Source of the DNA: Molossus alvarezi
Taxonomy: Eukaryota > Chordata > Mammalia > Chiroptera > Molossidae
Assembly (NCBI GenBank): GCA_037176705.1
Contig: CM073890.1
Span: 94,664,591-94,728,590, forward strand
Length of the DNA: 64,000 nt
Direction of reading: 5' to 3'
In this document: in pieces, positions 12,341 through 22,957 of the stretch
Position numbering within the stretch: position 1 is the stretch's first letter
Layout of the letters: every line of letters starts with the position of its first letter
Notes under the pieces: generated by a model
Told to the model about the DNA's origin: nothing
What the model saw: the letters and a program-made list of their open reading frames with translations, nothing else
The model's database searches: none
Program-made: the position numbers and the translations under genes

Positions 12341-12610
12341 ACTTTTTTTAAATTTTTTAAATTTTTTTTTATCTTCACCCGAGGACATTTTTCCGTTTTT
12401 TGTTCAGGTAGAGTAGGAGGGAGAGAGAGGAACAGAGAGAGAGAGAGAAACATCGATGTGAAAGGAACACATCGAGTGGCTGCCACGCGCACAACCGACC
12501 AGGGCCGGGGACAAACTGTAACCGAGGTACGTGCCCTTAGCGGGAACTGAACCCAGGTCTCTCAGGACCGCAGGCCGACGCTCTAACCGCTGAGCCAAAC
12601 CGGCCAGGGC
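12341..12610 (-). mobile_element. Ves SINE (antisense), full-length, inside an L1
   Basis: The minus strand begins GCCCTGGCCGGTTTGGCTCA and continues through a complete body to a poly-A end (T-run near 12341-12370). The direct repeat TCTTTTGGTT is at 12331-12340 and 12611-12620. It belongs to the longer GGTTAGAGC-type subfamily that carries 'atcttcacccgaggac' near its tail. Confidence 0.9.
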
Positions 12611-12620
12611 TCTTTTGGTT

Positions 12621-13140
12621 CCTTTTTAATCTTCTTTTTAATCCTTTTAAATTTACATTATAGTACCCATTGATTTAACTACATTAAAATTCACAAATCA
12701 AATGAGGATAGCTTGATTATTATGCAACCCAGTTCAAAGACAGAACCCCTAGAAAGCTTCTGTCCACTCTCGCAATCAGTACTGCTCCCCCATCGAACAC
12801 CAACCCCTATCATAATAGACTGATTTTGTCTGTGCTGAAACTTGATGTAAATTGACTTTTACAGTATTTACTCTTTTATGTCTGGCTTGCTCAACATTGT
12901 TTCTATGTAGCAGAACTTTGTTCTTTTTCATTGTTGTATAGTATTCATTAAATGAATATTTCACAATTTATCCATCCCACTCATAATAGACATTTAGGTT
13001 GTTTCCAGTGTGTGACTATTATGAATACAGTTGCTCTGAGCATTTGTGAATGGACAAAAGCTCTTATTTCTGTTCCGTATATACCCTGAACTAAGGATGT
13101 AGATCATTAGGTAAAGTTTGTATGGCATTAATAGATGCTG
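12621..13140 (-). mobile_element. Old L1 3' fragment (antisense)
   Basis: The plus strand shows typical reverse L1 3'-end order: 'attcacaaatcaaatgagg' near the left, then 'tttttcattgttgtatagtattc', 'tgaatatttcacaatttatccat' and 'gacatttaggttgtttccag'. It is diverged and has no coding potential. Its left part is interrupted by the Ves at 12341-12610. Confidence 0.7.
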
Positions 13141-13341
13141 GCAAACAAAAATTTAATCTGTTCTTTTATTTCTGTCCCATGTATCTAAATCTGTTACACC
13201 TAGTATAATTTCTCTTTCTTGTTAAGCATCTGATAAACTGGGTTACAGTAAAAATGTGGACATTTTGGCCAGTATTCTCATATTAATTAACATGTATAGA
13301 AATGTATGAGTTGTTATAATACACTCTTTTTATTTATATAG

Positions 13342-13426
13342 ATCATCGATCCTTTTGTTGAAGTTGAAATTATTGGATTGCCAGTAGATTGTTGTAAAGA
13401 TCAAACCCGGGTGGTGGATGACAATG
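13342..13426 (+). CDS. PLCH1: PLCH1 exon: C2 domain, calcium-binding loop region
   Basis: This 85-nt exon encodes IIDPFVEVEIIGLPVDCCKD followed by QTRVVDDN. The IIDPFVEVEI strand and the following loop are the second part of the C2 domain, where aspartates (DPF and later DDN) are typical Ca2+ ligands of this fold. The acceptor is TTATATAG, a weak pyrimidine tract, and the donor AATG|GTAAGG. Confidence 0.96.
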
Positions 13427-13871
13427 GTAAGGCTGTGATAATCTGTGTTCACTTTTAATCAGATTGCTCTAGAAATAGAATTTGCACTGAAAAAGAAAAC
13501 CGTGTCTATAAAGAAGAGAAATTTCTGAATCACACAACTGTCATCTAAGTTTATGTTAAGCTCTATTCAACACATAAAACTAAGTAAACAGGATTGATGA
13601 ATGGCATGTTTTGATGGACATTATAATTTAGCTCTCAAGACTTTTGCTTTTGAAGCAAAAATTTTTTTCTAGTGAAAAGAATAAATGATATTTTAAAGGG
13701 CTGGGTTAAAACTCCACTTAGGAAAATACCTCCATTATATTTTTATATTGTGTTTCCATTATGTGAATTCTCAAAGCTTTTATTCATGAAGTCTATGCCT
13801 TGATGATTTCTCATTTTTTCTGGAACATGTAAAACTCTAAAGGAGAATGCAGCATGCTCTGGCAAGTTTAC

Positions 13872-14063
13872 TTGTTTTGGGTTTTTTTAATCCTCACCCG
13901 AGGACATGCTGAGAAAGAGAGAGAGAGAAACATCAATCAGTTGCCTTCTGCACATGCCCCAACTGGGGATCAAACTCACAACCCAGGTATGTGACTGGGA
14001 ATTGAACCTGCAACCTTTTGGTGCACAGAATGACGTTCAACCAACTGAGCCACATTGGCTGGG
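13872..14063 (-). mobile_element. Ves SINE (antisense), first of a tandem pair
   Basis: The plus strand shows 'cctcacccgaggaca', a GA-run, 'aacatcaatcagttgcc' and 'gagccacattggctgggc'. It is bounded by the 9-bp direct repeat CAAGTTTAC at 13863-13871 and 14064-14072. The core between the head and the GA run is shortened compared with its neighbour. Confidence 0.88.
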
Positions 14064-14072
14064 CAAGTTTAC

Positions 14073-14320
14073 TTTTTTTTAAATCCTCGCCCAAGGACAT
14101 TTTTGCATTTATCCTCAGATAGAACAAGAGGGAGAGAGGGGGGAAGAGAGAGAGAGAAACATCGATGTGAGAGAGACACATTGAGTGGTTGCCACTCACA
14201 TGACCCCAACAGGGGCCAGGGACAAACTGCAACTGAGGTACATGCCCTTAACGGGAACGGAACCCAGGACTCTTTGGTCCGCGGGCTGATGCTCTAACTG
14301 CTGAGCCAAACCAGCCAGGG
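14073..14320 (-). mobile_element. Ves SINE (antisense), second of a tandem pair
   Basis: A second complete antisense Ves abuts the first, with 'atcctcgcccaaggacattttt' at its tail and 'gagccaaaccagccagggc' at its head. The same 9-bp word CAAGTTTAC stands on both sides (14064-14072 and 14321-14329), so three copies of the word bracket two SINEs. It is of a different sub-type from the first copy. Confidence 0.9.
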
Positions 14321-15704
14321 CAAGTTTACATTTTGAATACATACATGTGGTGAATGGGTAGGATTCGTGTATTTGGGCCATAATGTGAAGACAACTTTCT
14401 TTACCTAAACTTTGTGTCTTTTCTTGGTAATCTAAAATTGTGTTTGTTTATACATTTGACAACATTGCATACTTGTTTTGCTCAATCTTCAAAACACATT
14501 GGAAAAAATAGAGGTTCATGAAGAGACCTTAAGAGGAGTTTTTCTAAACACGAGTTTAAGGAATGGAATTTGGGGTTCAAGAGTAGCACAAACGTATTCC
14601 TCAAATACCGTGCTTTAAGAAAGACACTTTCTATATTGCACTTTTCTACCAATGTTCAATGATGTTTTTTCAGAAATAATTGACAGGTCATTACTAAGTC
14701 AACAAAAAGATAATTTCTTCTTTTGTTCGGGAGTGGCTGCTTTTCAATGATTTTCAGTCCATAATTATGTCAGTAGCTATGGTGTTTAACAGGGTTAAAT
14801 GCTGATGACCTTGAATGCAGACATTTAATAAAACATTTTCATTTTGAGATAGGAAAAACGTATAGAATATTTAAATTTTTATCAGTTTAAATAATTATTT
14901 TATCTGAGAGAATCTTACCAAGAAATAAATGTAGTTTTGCTTTTAGAATTTGAATTGAATTATAGACCTTTCTGTTTATATTCAGTAGCTATAAAAATAC
15001 GTCATCTTTCTGTATTAAGGTCTTACTTCACTAGAAGCCTCTGGAAATCAATAGTGAATAGTCTAATTAGGCTATGTCACTAATTTATGACATTAGTCAC
15101 ATTATTTTCTCTGAACATCAATTTTTCAACTATAAAATTTCAATTATAAATACTTATATTTCCTACTTTAAAAAAGGAGCATGTGTTACTTGCATAAACA
15201 AATCTTTTGTACTACCCTCAGAAGATTGCTTTAAGAATTAAATATCATGACATGTGAGCATTGAAATCTGCATTGCATCTTCCTTTTAAAATGGTTGCTG
15301 GTGATTATTGCAATAGCAGAATCTTTGATGAGCTACATAATTCTCTTGGTGGGGGTGGGAATCAGCCTTTATCGTTTTATGCTAAAACATTCTTAGATCC
15401 TTTTGACCTTAGTGAAGCCTCCTGAATATTAGGTGAAAGAGCTTCCCCTATGGTACAATTTAGCATCAAAGATTATTAGAACTGATGTAATCATTTACAG
15501 GAAACTTTCTTACCCATGATTTTCTAGCAATGGGGTAAATTCTGAGGCTTCATTTCAGTAAGGCATCTAGACTGGTTCAGTTGTCTGCCCCAGTTTAATA
15601 ACCATTGCAAGCGATTTTCACTGCCTTCTTTGCAGATGTTGTAGCCAATTCATTTTTAGCCAACCCGTTTGCTTTTCTGATTTTTCTTTTCCTATTTCTC
15701 TGAG

Positions 15705-15851
15705 GATTTAACCCTGTGTGGGAGGAAACCCTGACATTTACAGTACACATGCCAGAAATAGCTTTGGTCCGGTTCCTTGTGTGGGATCATGATCCTATTG
15801 GACGAGACTTTGTTGGACAAAGAACTGTGACCTTCAGCAGCTTAGTGCCTG
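15705..15851 (+). CDS. PLCH1: PLCH1 exon: C2 domain core
   Basis: The 147-nt exon encodes GFNPVWEETLTFTVHMPEIA, then LVRFLVWDHDPIGRDFVGQR, then TVTFSSLVPG. The NPVWEETLTF and VWDHDPIGRDFVGQ motifs are the strongest C2 signatures, and the WDHDPIGRD loop carries acidic residues placed as Ca2+ ligands. The donor is CCTG|GTAGGT. Reading through this donor gives a plausible-looking but unsupported extension to a stop near 15925. Confidence 0.97.
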
Positions 15852-16092
15852 GTAGGTATGGTGTGGCCTTTCCTCTCTGGACTGACCATTCATTTTCTTT
15901 GGAAGATTTAATATCTGATATGTGATATACACAATATATGACATGGTAAATGCTTTATATGATAATATGTATTAACATGCTTTGTGAAATGTAAAGAAGT
16001 ATAGTCAAGTCAGATACTTTATTGACTAGTACCAGTGGGAAAGCCAAATGCAAGTTCAACTGAAAGGAAACTACTTTCTCTTCTCTTATCAG
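15852..16092 (+). other. PLCH1: PLCH1 short intron (241 bp)
   Basis: A compact intron, GTAGGT to CTTATCAG, with no repeat or other feature visible. Confidence 0.85.
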
Positions 16093-16172
16093 GCTACCGG
16101 CATGTCTATTTGGAAGGACTGACAGAAGCATCCATATTTGTCCACATAACAATCAATGAAATCTATGGAAAG
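16093..16172 (+). CDS. PLCH1: PLCH1 exon: end of C2 domain
   Basis: The 80-nt exon encodes GYRHVYLEGLTEASIFVHIT followed by INEIYGK. GYRHVYL is the conserved final C2 strand motif of PLC enzymes. It ends on a codon boundary at AAG|GTGAGA. The next exon opens with NRQLQGLKGLF, where the eta-type tail begins. Confidence 0.96.
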
Positions 16173-18158
16173 GTGAGAAAGATCAAAGGGCCTAAAGCTG
16201 CATACAATAATATGTTCCTTAACAAAGCCATTTATTGACTAATTGCATCAGAGAAATGTACATCTTGACGAGCTGTTCTTTAGCAGAAAACTCTAGGGAG
16301 GCCCAATGAGCCCAGTGTGCTGTCCTGCGCTCAGGTCCCAATGCACACGTGCTCCTTGTACTCTTTAGGGAGGTGTACTCATTTTTTCCACCCAGGAGGC
16401 CTCTCTTGGCTTGACAGAAAACTACTCTCTCAGATGATCATTTGTTCGCCAAAAACAATGAAGATATAGTTAAATGTTGAATTTTATTTTAATTTTTAAG
16501 ACGTCCCAGCTGGCTGCAATGGGAAATGTAGAGTCTCCGATGTTTGATGAGTTACTTGTACTAACTGAGCTGTGAGCCCAGCCAGTTCTAGGCAGGGTGC
16601 TTTCACAGGATGCCACTGTATGTAACTGAAAACCTAAAACTCAAGAATTTAAGTGATTTAAGAGAAAGAGACTACAGAAATGTGTTCTTATTCTCTCCTG
16701 ACGCTGCTCTCTTCACTAGAGGACTCACTTGAGGTTTATAAATCAGTAGGCTGTCCTCTGGGCATGCCAAGTAATTGGAGACTTGGCCACTGGAATTAAT
16801 TTTCAGGAGCAGGTGTGATTTGGAGGACTCTAAGAGCATTGAATATGGCCCAGAAATTATCAGTGCTCTTTTCCAGAAAGTCTGCGTAACCTGCAGCTTC
16901 TGCTGTAGAGGCAAATGCATTCTCTGTGCCTTAGCCTTCTCATCTAAATATGGAGTAAAAATAGTACCTACCTCATAAATAAATATATGTTATCCTCAGA
17001 AATCTGCCTGGCACATAAAAAATGCTGGAAAATGTTGGCTAATATTAATATTACCATGACCACAAGGCAAGTGCTAGGGAATGGATGAATTCAGACTAAA
17101 TTAGGGGATACACGTTCCTCACTTCAGTGTGGGGAGGAGGTGTCTACGGATCCTAATCTCTAAGTGATGCAGTTTTACTGCATGACTTTATATGTTTAGT
17201 CCTGGGTTTCTGCTTATACTTCTTGTTGAGATTTTTCCTCCAGCCTAAATACACACAAATATAAATTACTGAAAAGTGATTCTTGAATTTCTAGGAATCC
17301 CAGGTGAACTAAGTAGTTTCTCTAGTATTTATCATGCTTGGGGGAAACAATAAAATTTAGAAGTTGTTTAAAACTTGATCCAGAATTAACTATGAAAAAG
17401 AAAATTTTCCACAGGACTTCTCTCTCCTAAATAAGTGTCCACTTAGAAGACACATAATGTATTACTTTCAAGGTGTGTTCAGGTTGGAATACACAAACCA
17501 CAATGGGGTGGTGGGAATGGAGCAATGAATGAACCCATGGCTAAAATCATGGCAACTGGAAGAAAGGGTTTATAGAAGCATATGCAATTTCTTCTTCCAT
17601 TTTTACTTGCACCACCTTCTCGAATTGAGCCCAAATTGTATTTTGTCTGCCTTTTCCCTTGCAGTGGAGCCCTTTAATACTCAACCCCAGTTATACTATC
17701 TTGCACTTTCTAGGAGCTACCAAGGTAGTTTCTCCGCATGGTGCTTTGTTCTTGCCGGTATATGTCTTTTCTCAGTGGTTATGGCAGCATGCTCTCTCAT
17801 ATCACTCCATTTTCCTGCTTCCCACTTGGAAACCCGCATCTGTTGCTTTAAGGCGGCTGAAGTTTTTAACAATCTATTAACTGTGGGAACTTTTCCTACC
17901 ACGTTGTCATCTCTGGGTAGGAAACTTGCGGGAAAGCTTGGCTGCGAAACTGGAAGGCTGCCTTGCTCGCCAAGTTAGGTTGCAAAGACACGCATGACGT
18001 TGTGCAAACATGCTGCGAGCTGCTGTTTTCTTGAATATACTCCAATGGCTGAAAAATTTCATTTCGTGTTCCATTTTTTCACGGGGCTTCATCTGAAAGG
18101 CAAGTTGTTGACACAGCGACGTTTGCTTAACTTGTGGTTGATCCTTTTGTACCTTCAG
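16173..18158 (+). other. PLCH1: PLCH1 intron with one MIR copy
   Basis: The intron runs from GTGAGA to ACCTTCAG. A sense MIR fragment lies at about 16920-17050 ('ccttctcatctaaatatgga', 'tagtacctacctcataaa', 'tgcctggcacataaaaaatgc'). A 149-codon ORF at 17529-17978 has no recognisable content and is treated as chance. Confidence 0.75.
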
Positions 18159-18513
18159 AACAGACAGCTCCAAGGTCTGAAGGGACTGTTCAATAAGAAT
18201 CCCAGGCACAGTTCCTCCGAAAACAATCCCCATTCGGTTCGGAAGCGGTCCATCGGAGACAGGATTCTGCGCCGCACGGCCAGCGCTCCGGCCAAAGGCC
18301 GAAAAAAGAGCAAAATGGGCCTCCAAGAAATGGTAGAGATAAAGGATTCTGTGGCTGAGGCTGCAAGAGATCAAGACGGTGTTGTGAGGAGGACCACACG
18401 GAGTTTGCAAGTACGCCCTGTCTCAATGCCTATTGACAAATGTTTTCTGGGGGCTTTGTCACTGCCTGAGCCCGAAACAGCCAAAGACACCGAAGGAAAA
18501 GAGAACTCTCTGG
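18159..18513 (+). CDS. PLCH1: PLCH1 exon: basic segment after C2, start of C-terminal tail
   Basis: This 355-nt exon encodes NRQLQGLKGLFNKNPRHSSS and then a strongly basic, Ser/Arg-rich run (VRKRSIGDRILRRTASAPAK, GRKKSKMG). This lies directly after C2 and is a plausible membrane- or phospho-regulated segment. RRTAS and RRTTRS resemble basophilic kinase sites, which is inference. It ends with one base of an Ala codon at CTGG|GTAAGA. If that donor is skipped, the frame closes within 14 bases (KML then stop at 18525-18527), which would give a short-tailed protein. Short C-terminal isoforms are known for PLC-eta1. Confidence 0.96.
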
Positions 18514-20891
18514 GTAAGATGCTTTAAGTTTCTCTAAAAAGAAACCCATTTAAGCCGCATTTTGGTCTCTAGTTATTATAAGGTGGTTGACATTTTGTAG
18601 TCAAAGTAAAATATACTGAAAAATAAATACTCTTTAAAGCTATTTTTTAGACCAGATTTTAAACATTGTGGGGAGGGTGGTAGAAGAACTTGAGCCTTAA
18701 AATCACATTGACATCTGCGAGTGACAGTGAGGGATAAGAGACACCATTGGGTAATTGCATGGAGCCTGTGGATCTATTAGGTATGATGGAGACAGGTAAA
18801 ACCTGAAAAATATGAGCAAAAAATAGAGAGCTTAGTTTTCTGAGTGGGTACCATATATACTGATTGTTCCCAGGTTGGGTAGAATTACATAGATTTTTCT
18901 GAAGTTGAATATAGTTGTATTTCTCTCACCGACATGTAATACATTTCTGCAACTGGAAATATTTATGGAGAAAGAGGAAAAGCTAGATGTTAAAACAAGT
19001 CACCATCTTTGCTTCCTCAAGAGGTAGCTCAGGTAATGTTTTCTTGTGGCCTTTTCTCCCCGACCCCTGGATGCTGGAGGGAAGGCAGCAAGTCTGTGGT
19101 TCCTGAAGCACAGGGACCAGGTGTTACCCATCTTTTCTCCTAATCTGAGCAGAATATTTCACTCATATCAGGAACTTGATAGAGAGTGATGCTTGACTTG
19201 CAATGTACCACGGAGCTCTTGACTTGTGTTGGTGACTCCTTCTCCTGCATTATTGTAGATAATTTAGTTCCGAAACAATGTCCATTTGATGTCTCTGCAA
19301 CAAGTATGTTTTAATTAAATCAGAGTCATCTCAGACAAGTAGAATCTAATACCTATTTCTATTCGGAAATTCTCCTTTTATCATACAATCTACTTTCAGT
19401 GATCGCTTTTCTCACAAACACCATTTTGCTTGTATTGATTTTTATTTTAAGATAGTCTAAGGATACAAACCAATTTTCAAGTGTTTTATTTGAATGAGAA
19501 AAGGGAGTTGAAAACTCTGAAATTTTGCTAAGAGGAATGTCAGAGATGATATATATGCTTCAAAATTTGTATCAAAACTCTATTTGGAGGAAAACAAAGC
19601 TATATTCAATAGAAATCAGTAGTAATTCTATTAATGCCAAAATTAAGATGTTAATACCATTAAGATGAGTTAGAAAGCATTATTGAGGTGATGTTTCATT
19701 CTTCCCTTTAACAAATAATTACATAAGTTAGGATTCATATATCTATCTATATCTATCTAGATAGATATAGACAGATATAGATATACATATAGATAGATAG
19801 ATAAAACTTGTGGCAAATACGGAGCAATACATAACCATGGTGTGATTTAGTTATAATGTAGAAAAGAGTATTAAGTAGAGAAAATGCTGAATATAAAATT
19901 CTATACATAGTTCTATTTCTCTACAAAACTGTGCAGTGCCTGTCTCTGAGTGGGAACATCATAGGATATTTAATTTTTTTTCCTTATAATTTTTGGGGTT
20001 ATCAAATTTTCATGATGGATTTTTTTAGTTAGGAAAATATTTAATAAGTTAAATTATTTTTTGTATATCATGACTGAAAGCATTGAAACACTATTAAAAT
20101 CTGATCAAGAGTATTTAAACATCCAGTATTGTCTTAGCACTATACTAAGCATAATGGGGGTACCCCAAATTGCTGTGACTTGTGTGTTTTTGCAGTTTTT
20201 CTTACCATGCCTGATAGTTTTCTGCCACTTTTAGGGGAGAGTGCAATATGAAATGTGTGTGTTAAAAACAAAAATATGATTAACAGAAAATTAGATATTC
20301 ACAGTGGCATAGAATCAGTGACCAATTCTTCAATTTTACATTTAAAGTCAACATATATTGATATTTTAATATATTTATTGCACCTTCCAATTTGTTTTAG
20401 AAATTACCTAAATTTGATATTTTGTCAAAATGTTTTTTAAAAATAATATGACTTGTACTTTTTACTACTAATACCTGCTTAACGTTGAAAGCTTGCTTAC
20501 AGGTACCAGAACACTTCGTTTAACAGAGCTGTCTTGTTCTGTTTTTATTGCCATGCTTCTGTGTAGTACAAATCTGAATAGGAAACAACTTAAGGTAATC
20601 CTCACTGTAAAAGTATGGTAAACTCATTGACATTTTTTTGGATAATGAATATTACATCCTTAACTGATGTAATAGATATTCAAAGGGAAACTTCAGTGAA
20701 ATTCCTATAAATATATTTTACCATTTATTCATCACACAGATCTTTGTTGCAAATCTATGCAATCCATGTATATTGTGTCACAATGTAACAGATTTACATT
20801 CTCCATTTGTCTGTCTGAAGACAAACATGAGTGCTTGCAGCTTCTACACACAGTGCTACAGGTCACCTAAAATGTCGTTTGTTTCATTCAG
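18514..20891 (+). other. PLCH1: PLCH1 last intron, AT-rich
   Basis: The intron runs from GTAAGA to TTTCATTCAG. It contains a TATC/GATA-rich palindromic tract at 19741-19803. Otherwise I see AT-rich sequence with no clear mobile element or gene. Confidence 0.8.
19741..19803. repeat. (TATC)n/(GATA)n microsatellite with perfect palindrome
   Basis: A run of ATCT units switches to its complement, AGAT units. Positions 19746-19771 form a perfect 26-bp palindrome centred on CTAG. It is likely length-variable among individuals. Confidence 0.85.
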
Positions 20892-22957
20892 CAGCAGATG
20901 AGGATGGCAGCGGAAATGGGAAGGCAAGTATAAAAGACCAACATTTTCCAAATTGCAACAAAAAGTTATCCTCTTCCTCCAGTGCTCTCCTCCATGAAGA
21001 CATCAGCCAAGGGGACTCTGCTGTTTCTACTGCCAATATGTCAGCCACAGAACAGGTGGGAGTGCCAGGTCCAAAGGGTGGGAGAACCAAATCAAATGTG
21101 TCAGGTGATGGCCAGGAATACCACTGCCCCAACAAATCCCTCTCCCTATGGCAGCATTTGGCTCTTAATCCTGCAGTGAACCTAACACAAGATCTGTATG
21201 GTATGAAAACCAAGGAAAATGAGAATGCTGGGGGCTTTGTGGAAGGGAAAAGCACAATGTCAGCAAGCATCCTTTCTCAAAGCGATCTGGAGATTAAAAA
21301 TGCGGAAGGTAATTGGGGCAAGGGTAGAGCTGCAACATCCTTTTCTTTGTCAGACGTCTCTATGCTCTGTTCCGACATACCTGACTTACATTCTACTGCG
21401 ATTCTACAGGACAGTGACATTTCCCATCTTATTGACAATGTCACTTTAACAAATGAGAATGAGCCGGGCAGTTCCATCTCAGCACTGATTGGCCAGTTTG
21501 ATGAGACCAGGGATCAGGCTAACCTTACAGTTGTTTCTCATCTTCATGGCACCAGTGTGAGGTCAGGCCATCCTTCCTTGCCTACCATGAACCTAACAAT
21601 GCCCTTCAAGCATGGCTTTCCCAGGGGAAAACCCAAGTCATCCCTGCTGTGCTCATCTCCTGAGCGGATTGTATTCTTCAGTCCTGAGACCTCCGAATGC
21701 TCAACACACACAGTTGTTTGTGAAACTACCTGCACTCCCAGTGTCTCTAAAACCAAACTAGATGATGACCCTTCTGGTAATGCCAAGACAGGGGCCATGG
21801 AAAGCAGCCTGCCTTGTTCCTCTAATACTTCTCACTGCTGGTTACCAAAAATTCCCACCAATGGGAAATACTGGGAAATACTGAAGAACCGCAGCTCTGC
21901 CTCTTCCACTGACTTGGCATTGGGAATAGCTGATCCCACTCTCTGTTTAATTTCTGGAGAGAGCAGTCTCGTGGAAGTGGATGGAGACTCAGAAAACCTG
22001 TCCATAACCACCTGTGAATATGGGCGAGAAGCCACGGACTGCCTTGCTTCTCCTTTAACACTGAAGTACAGTCAGGATCTTCCAAGAGGCTTGAGAAATG
22101 GCTACTGTAAGGAGACTCTCTACCCTTCTGTCTCTGAAATATTCAACGATATTCAAGATGTCAAAAATCAAAGTATTTCTCGTCTAGCCTATCCAGGTGC
22201 TGGTTTTATACACAAGCACTTCTCAAATTCAGATGCAAAAATGAACCAGACCTGCGTGCCCCTATCTAGTGCTCAAGACTTGCGTGCTCCTGCACCCACA
22301 CACCCCCCACACCCTCCTCTGCCTGTGCTGAAGCTGCCCAGTCCTTGCAAATCCAAAAGTCTGGGGGACTTAACATCGGAGGACATTGCCTGCAATTTTG
22401 AGAGCAAGTACCAGTGTATCAGTAAGAGTTTTGTTACAACTGGCATCAGAGACAGGAAGGGTGTGACTGTGAAGACAAAGTCTTTAGAGCCTATCGATGA
22501 CCTGACCGAGCAGCTGCGGAAACTTGTGTCCTTTGATCAGGAAGACAACTGCCAAGTGCTGTATTCAAAGCAGGATGCCAATCAATTCCCCAGGGCACTG
22601 GTCAGAAAGTTGTCATCTAGAAGTCAGAGCAGAGTGCGCAATATTGCCAGTCGTGCCAAGGAAAAGCAGGAAGCCAACAAGCAAAAAGGGGTGAACCCCA
22701 CGCACGTGGGTGGAGTGATTCTTCGAAACAAGCCCGCAGCGCCCCCACCCGCGGGGAACCGGCACTCCACCGGCTCCTACATAGCTGGTTATCTGAGCAG
22801 CGCCAAGGGCGGTGTGGAGGGCCGAGGCATCCCGGAGGGCGCATGCGCAGCCCTGCCTGCTGGCCATCCCGACCAGCTTTGTTCCAATAATTCTGTTTTG
22901 CAGACAGGGCCAAGCGGCGACGATAAACCAGAAATTTATTTTCTTTTGAGACTGTAA
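20892..22957 (+). CDS. PLCH1: PLCH1 last coding exon: long C-terminal tail and stop
   Basis: The exon carries 687 codons and a TAA at 22955-22957. The tail has no enzymatic fold; it is Ser/Thr-rich and probably disordered. Blocks that match my recollection of mammalian PLCH1 are AATSFSLSDVSMLCSDIPDL with its downstream acidic stretch (about 21330-21510) and KSKSLGDLTSEDIACNFESK through KLVSFDQEDNCQVLYSKQDA to SSRSQSRVRNIASRAKEKQE (about 22350-22680). A proline-rich patch (PAPTHPPHPPLP, near 22300) could bind SH3 domains. The last residues EIYFLLRL end in a hydrophobic residue, compatible with a PDZ ligand but not proven. The acceptor is chosen so that G+CA gives Ala and keeps frame. Two further in-frame AGs follow at once. 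Confidence 0.95.

Larger units (their letters stand above)
9825..13341 (+). other. PLCH1: PLCH1 intron with L2-like, MIR, Ves and L1 pieces
   Basis: This 3.5-kb intron runs from GTAAGT to TTATATAG. It contains a pyrimidine-rich, probably L2-derived segment (about 10240-10780), a short antisense MIR-like piece (about 11510-11650), two antisense Ves SINEs and an antisense L1 fragment (12621-13140). The remaining parts show no gene. Confidence 0.75.
13427..15704 (+). other. PLCH1: PLCH1 intron with a tandem pair of Ves SINEs
   Basis: Apart from the two Ves copies at 13872-14320 this intron is AT-rich unique-looking sequence ending in a good polypyrimidine tract and CTCTGAG. I see no additional exon or RNA gene. 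Confidence 0.75.

Noticed and set aside
15852..15925. Coding extension after the C2 exon donor
   Set aside because: The in-frame continuation (RYGVAFPLW..) is non-homologous; the spliced product GYRHVYL is the conserved C2 sequence.
17529..17978. 149-codon ORF in a PLCH1 intron
   Set aside because: No recognisable domain and not joined to flanking exons; C2 exon 16093-16172 splices in frame to 18159.
17907..18410. 167-codon minus-strand ORF over a PLCH1 exon
   Set aside because: It is antisense to a well-supported coding exon and has no known content.
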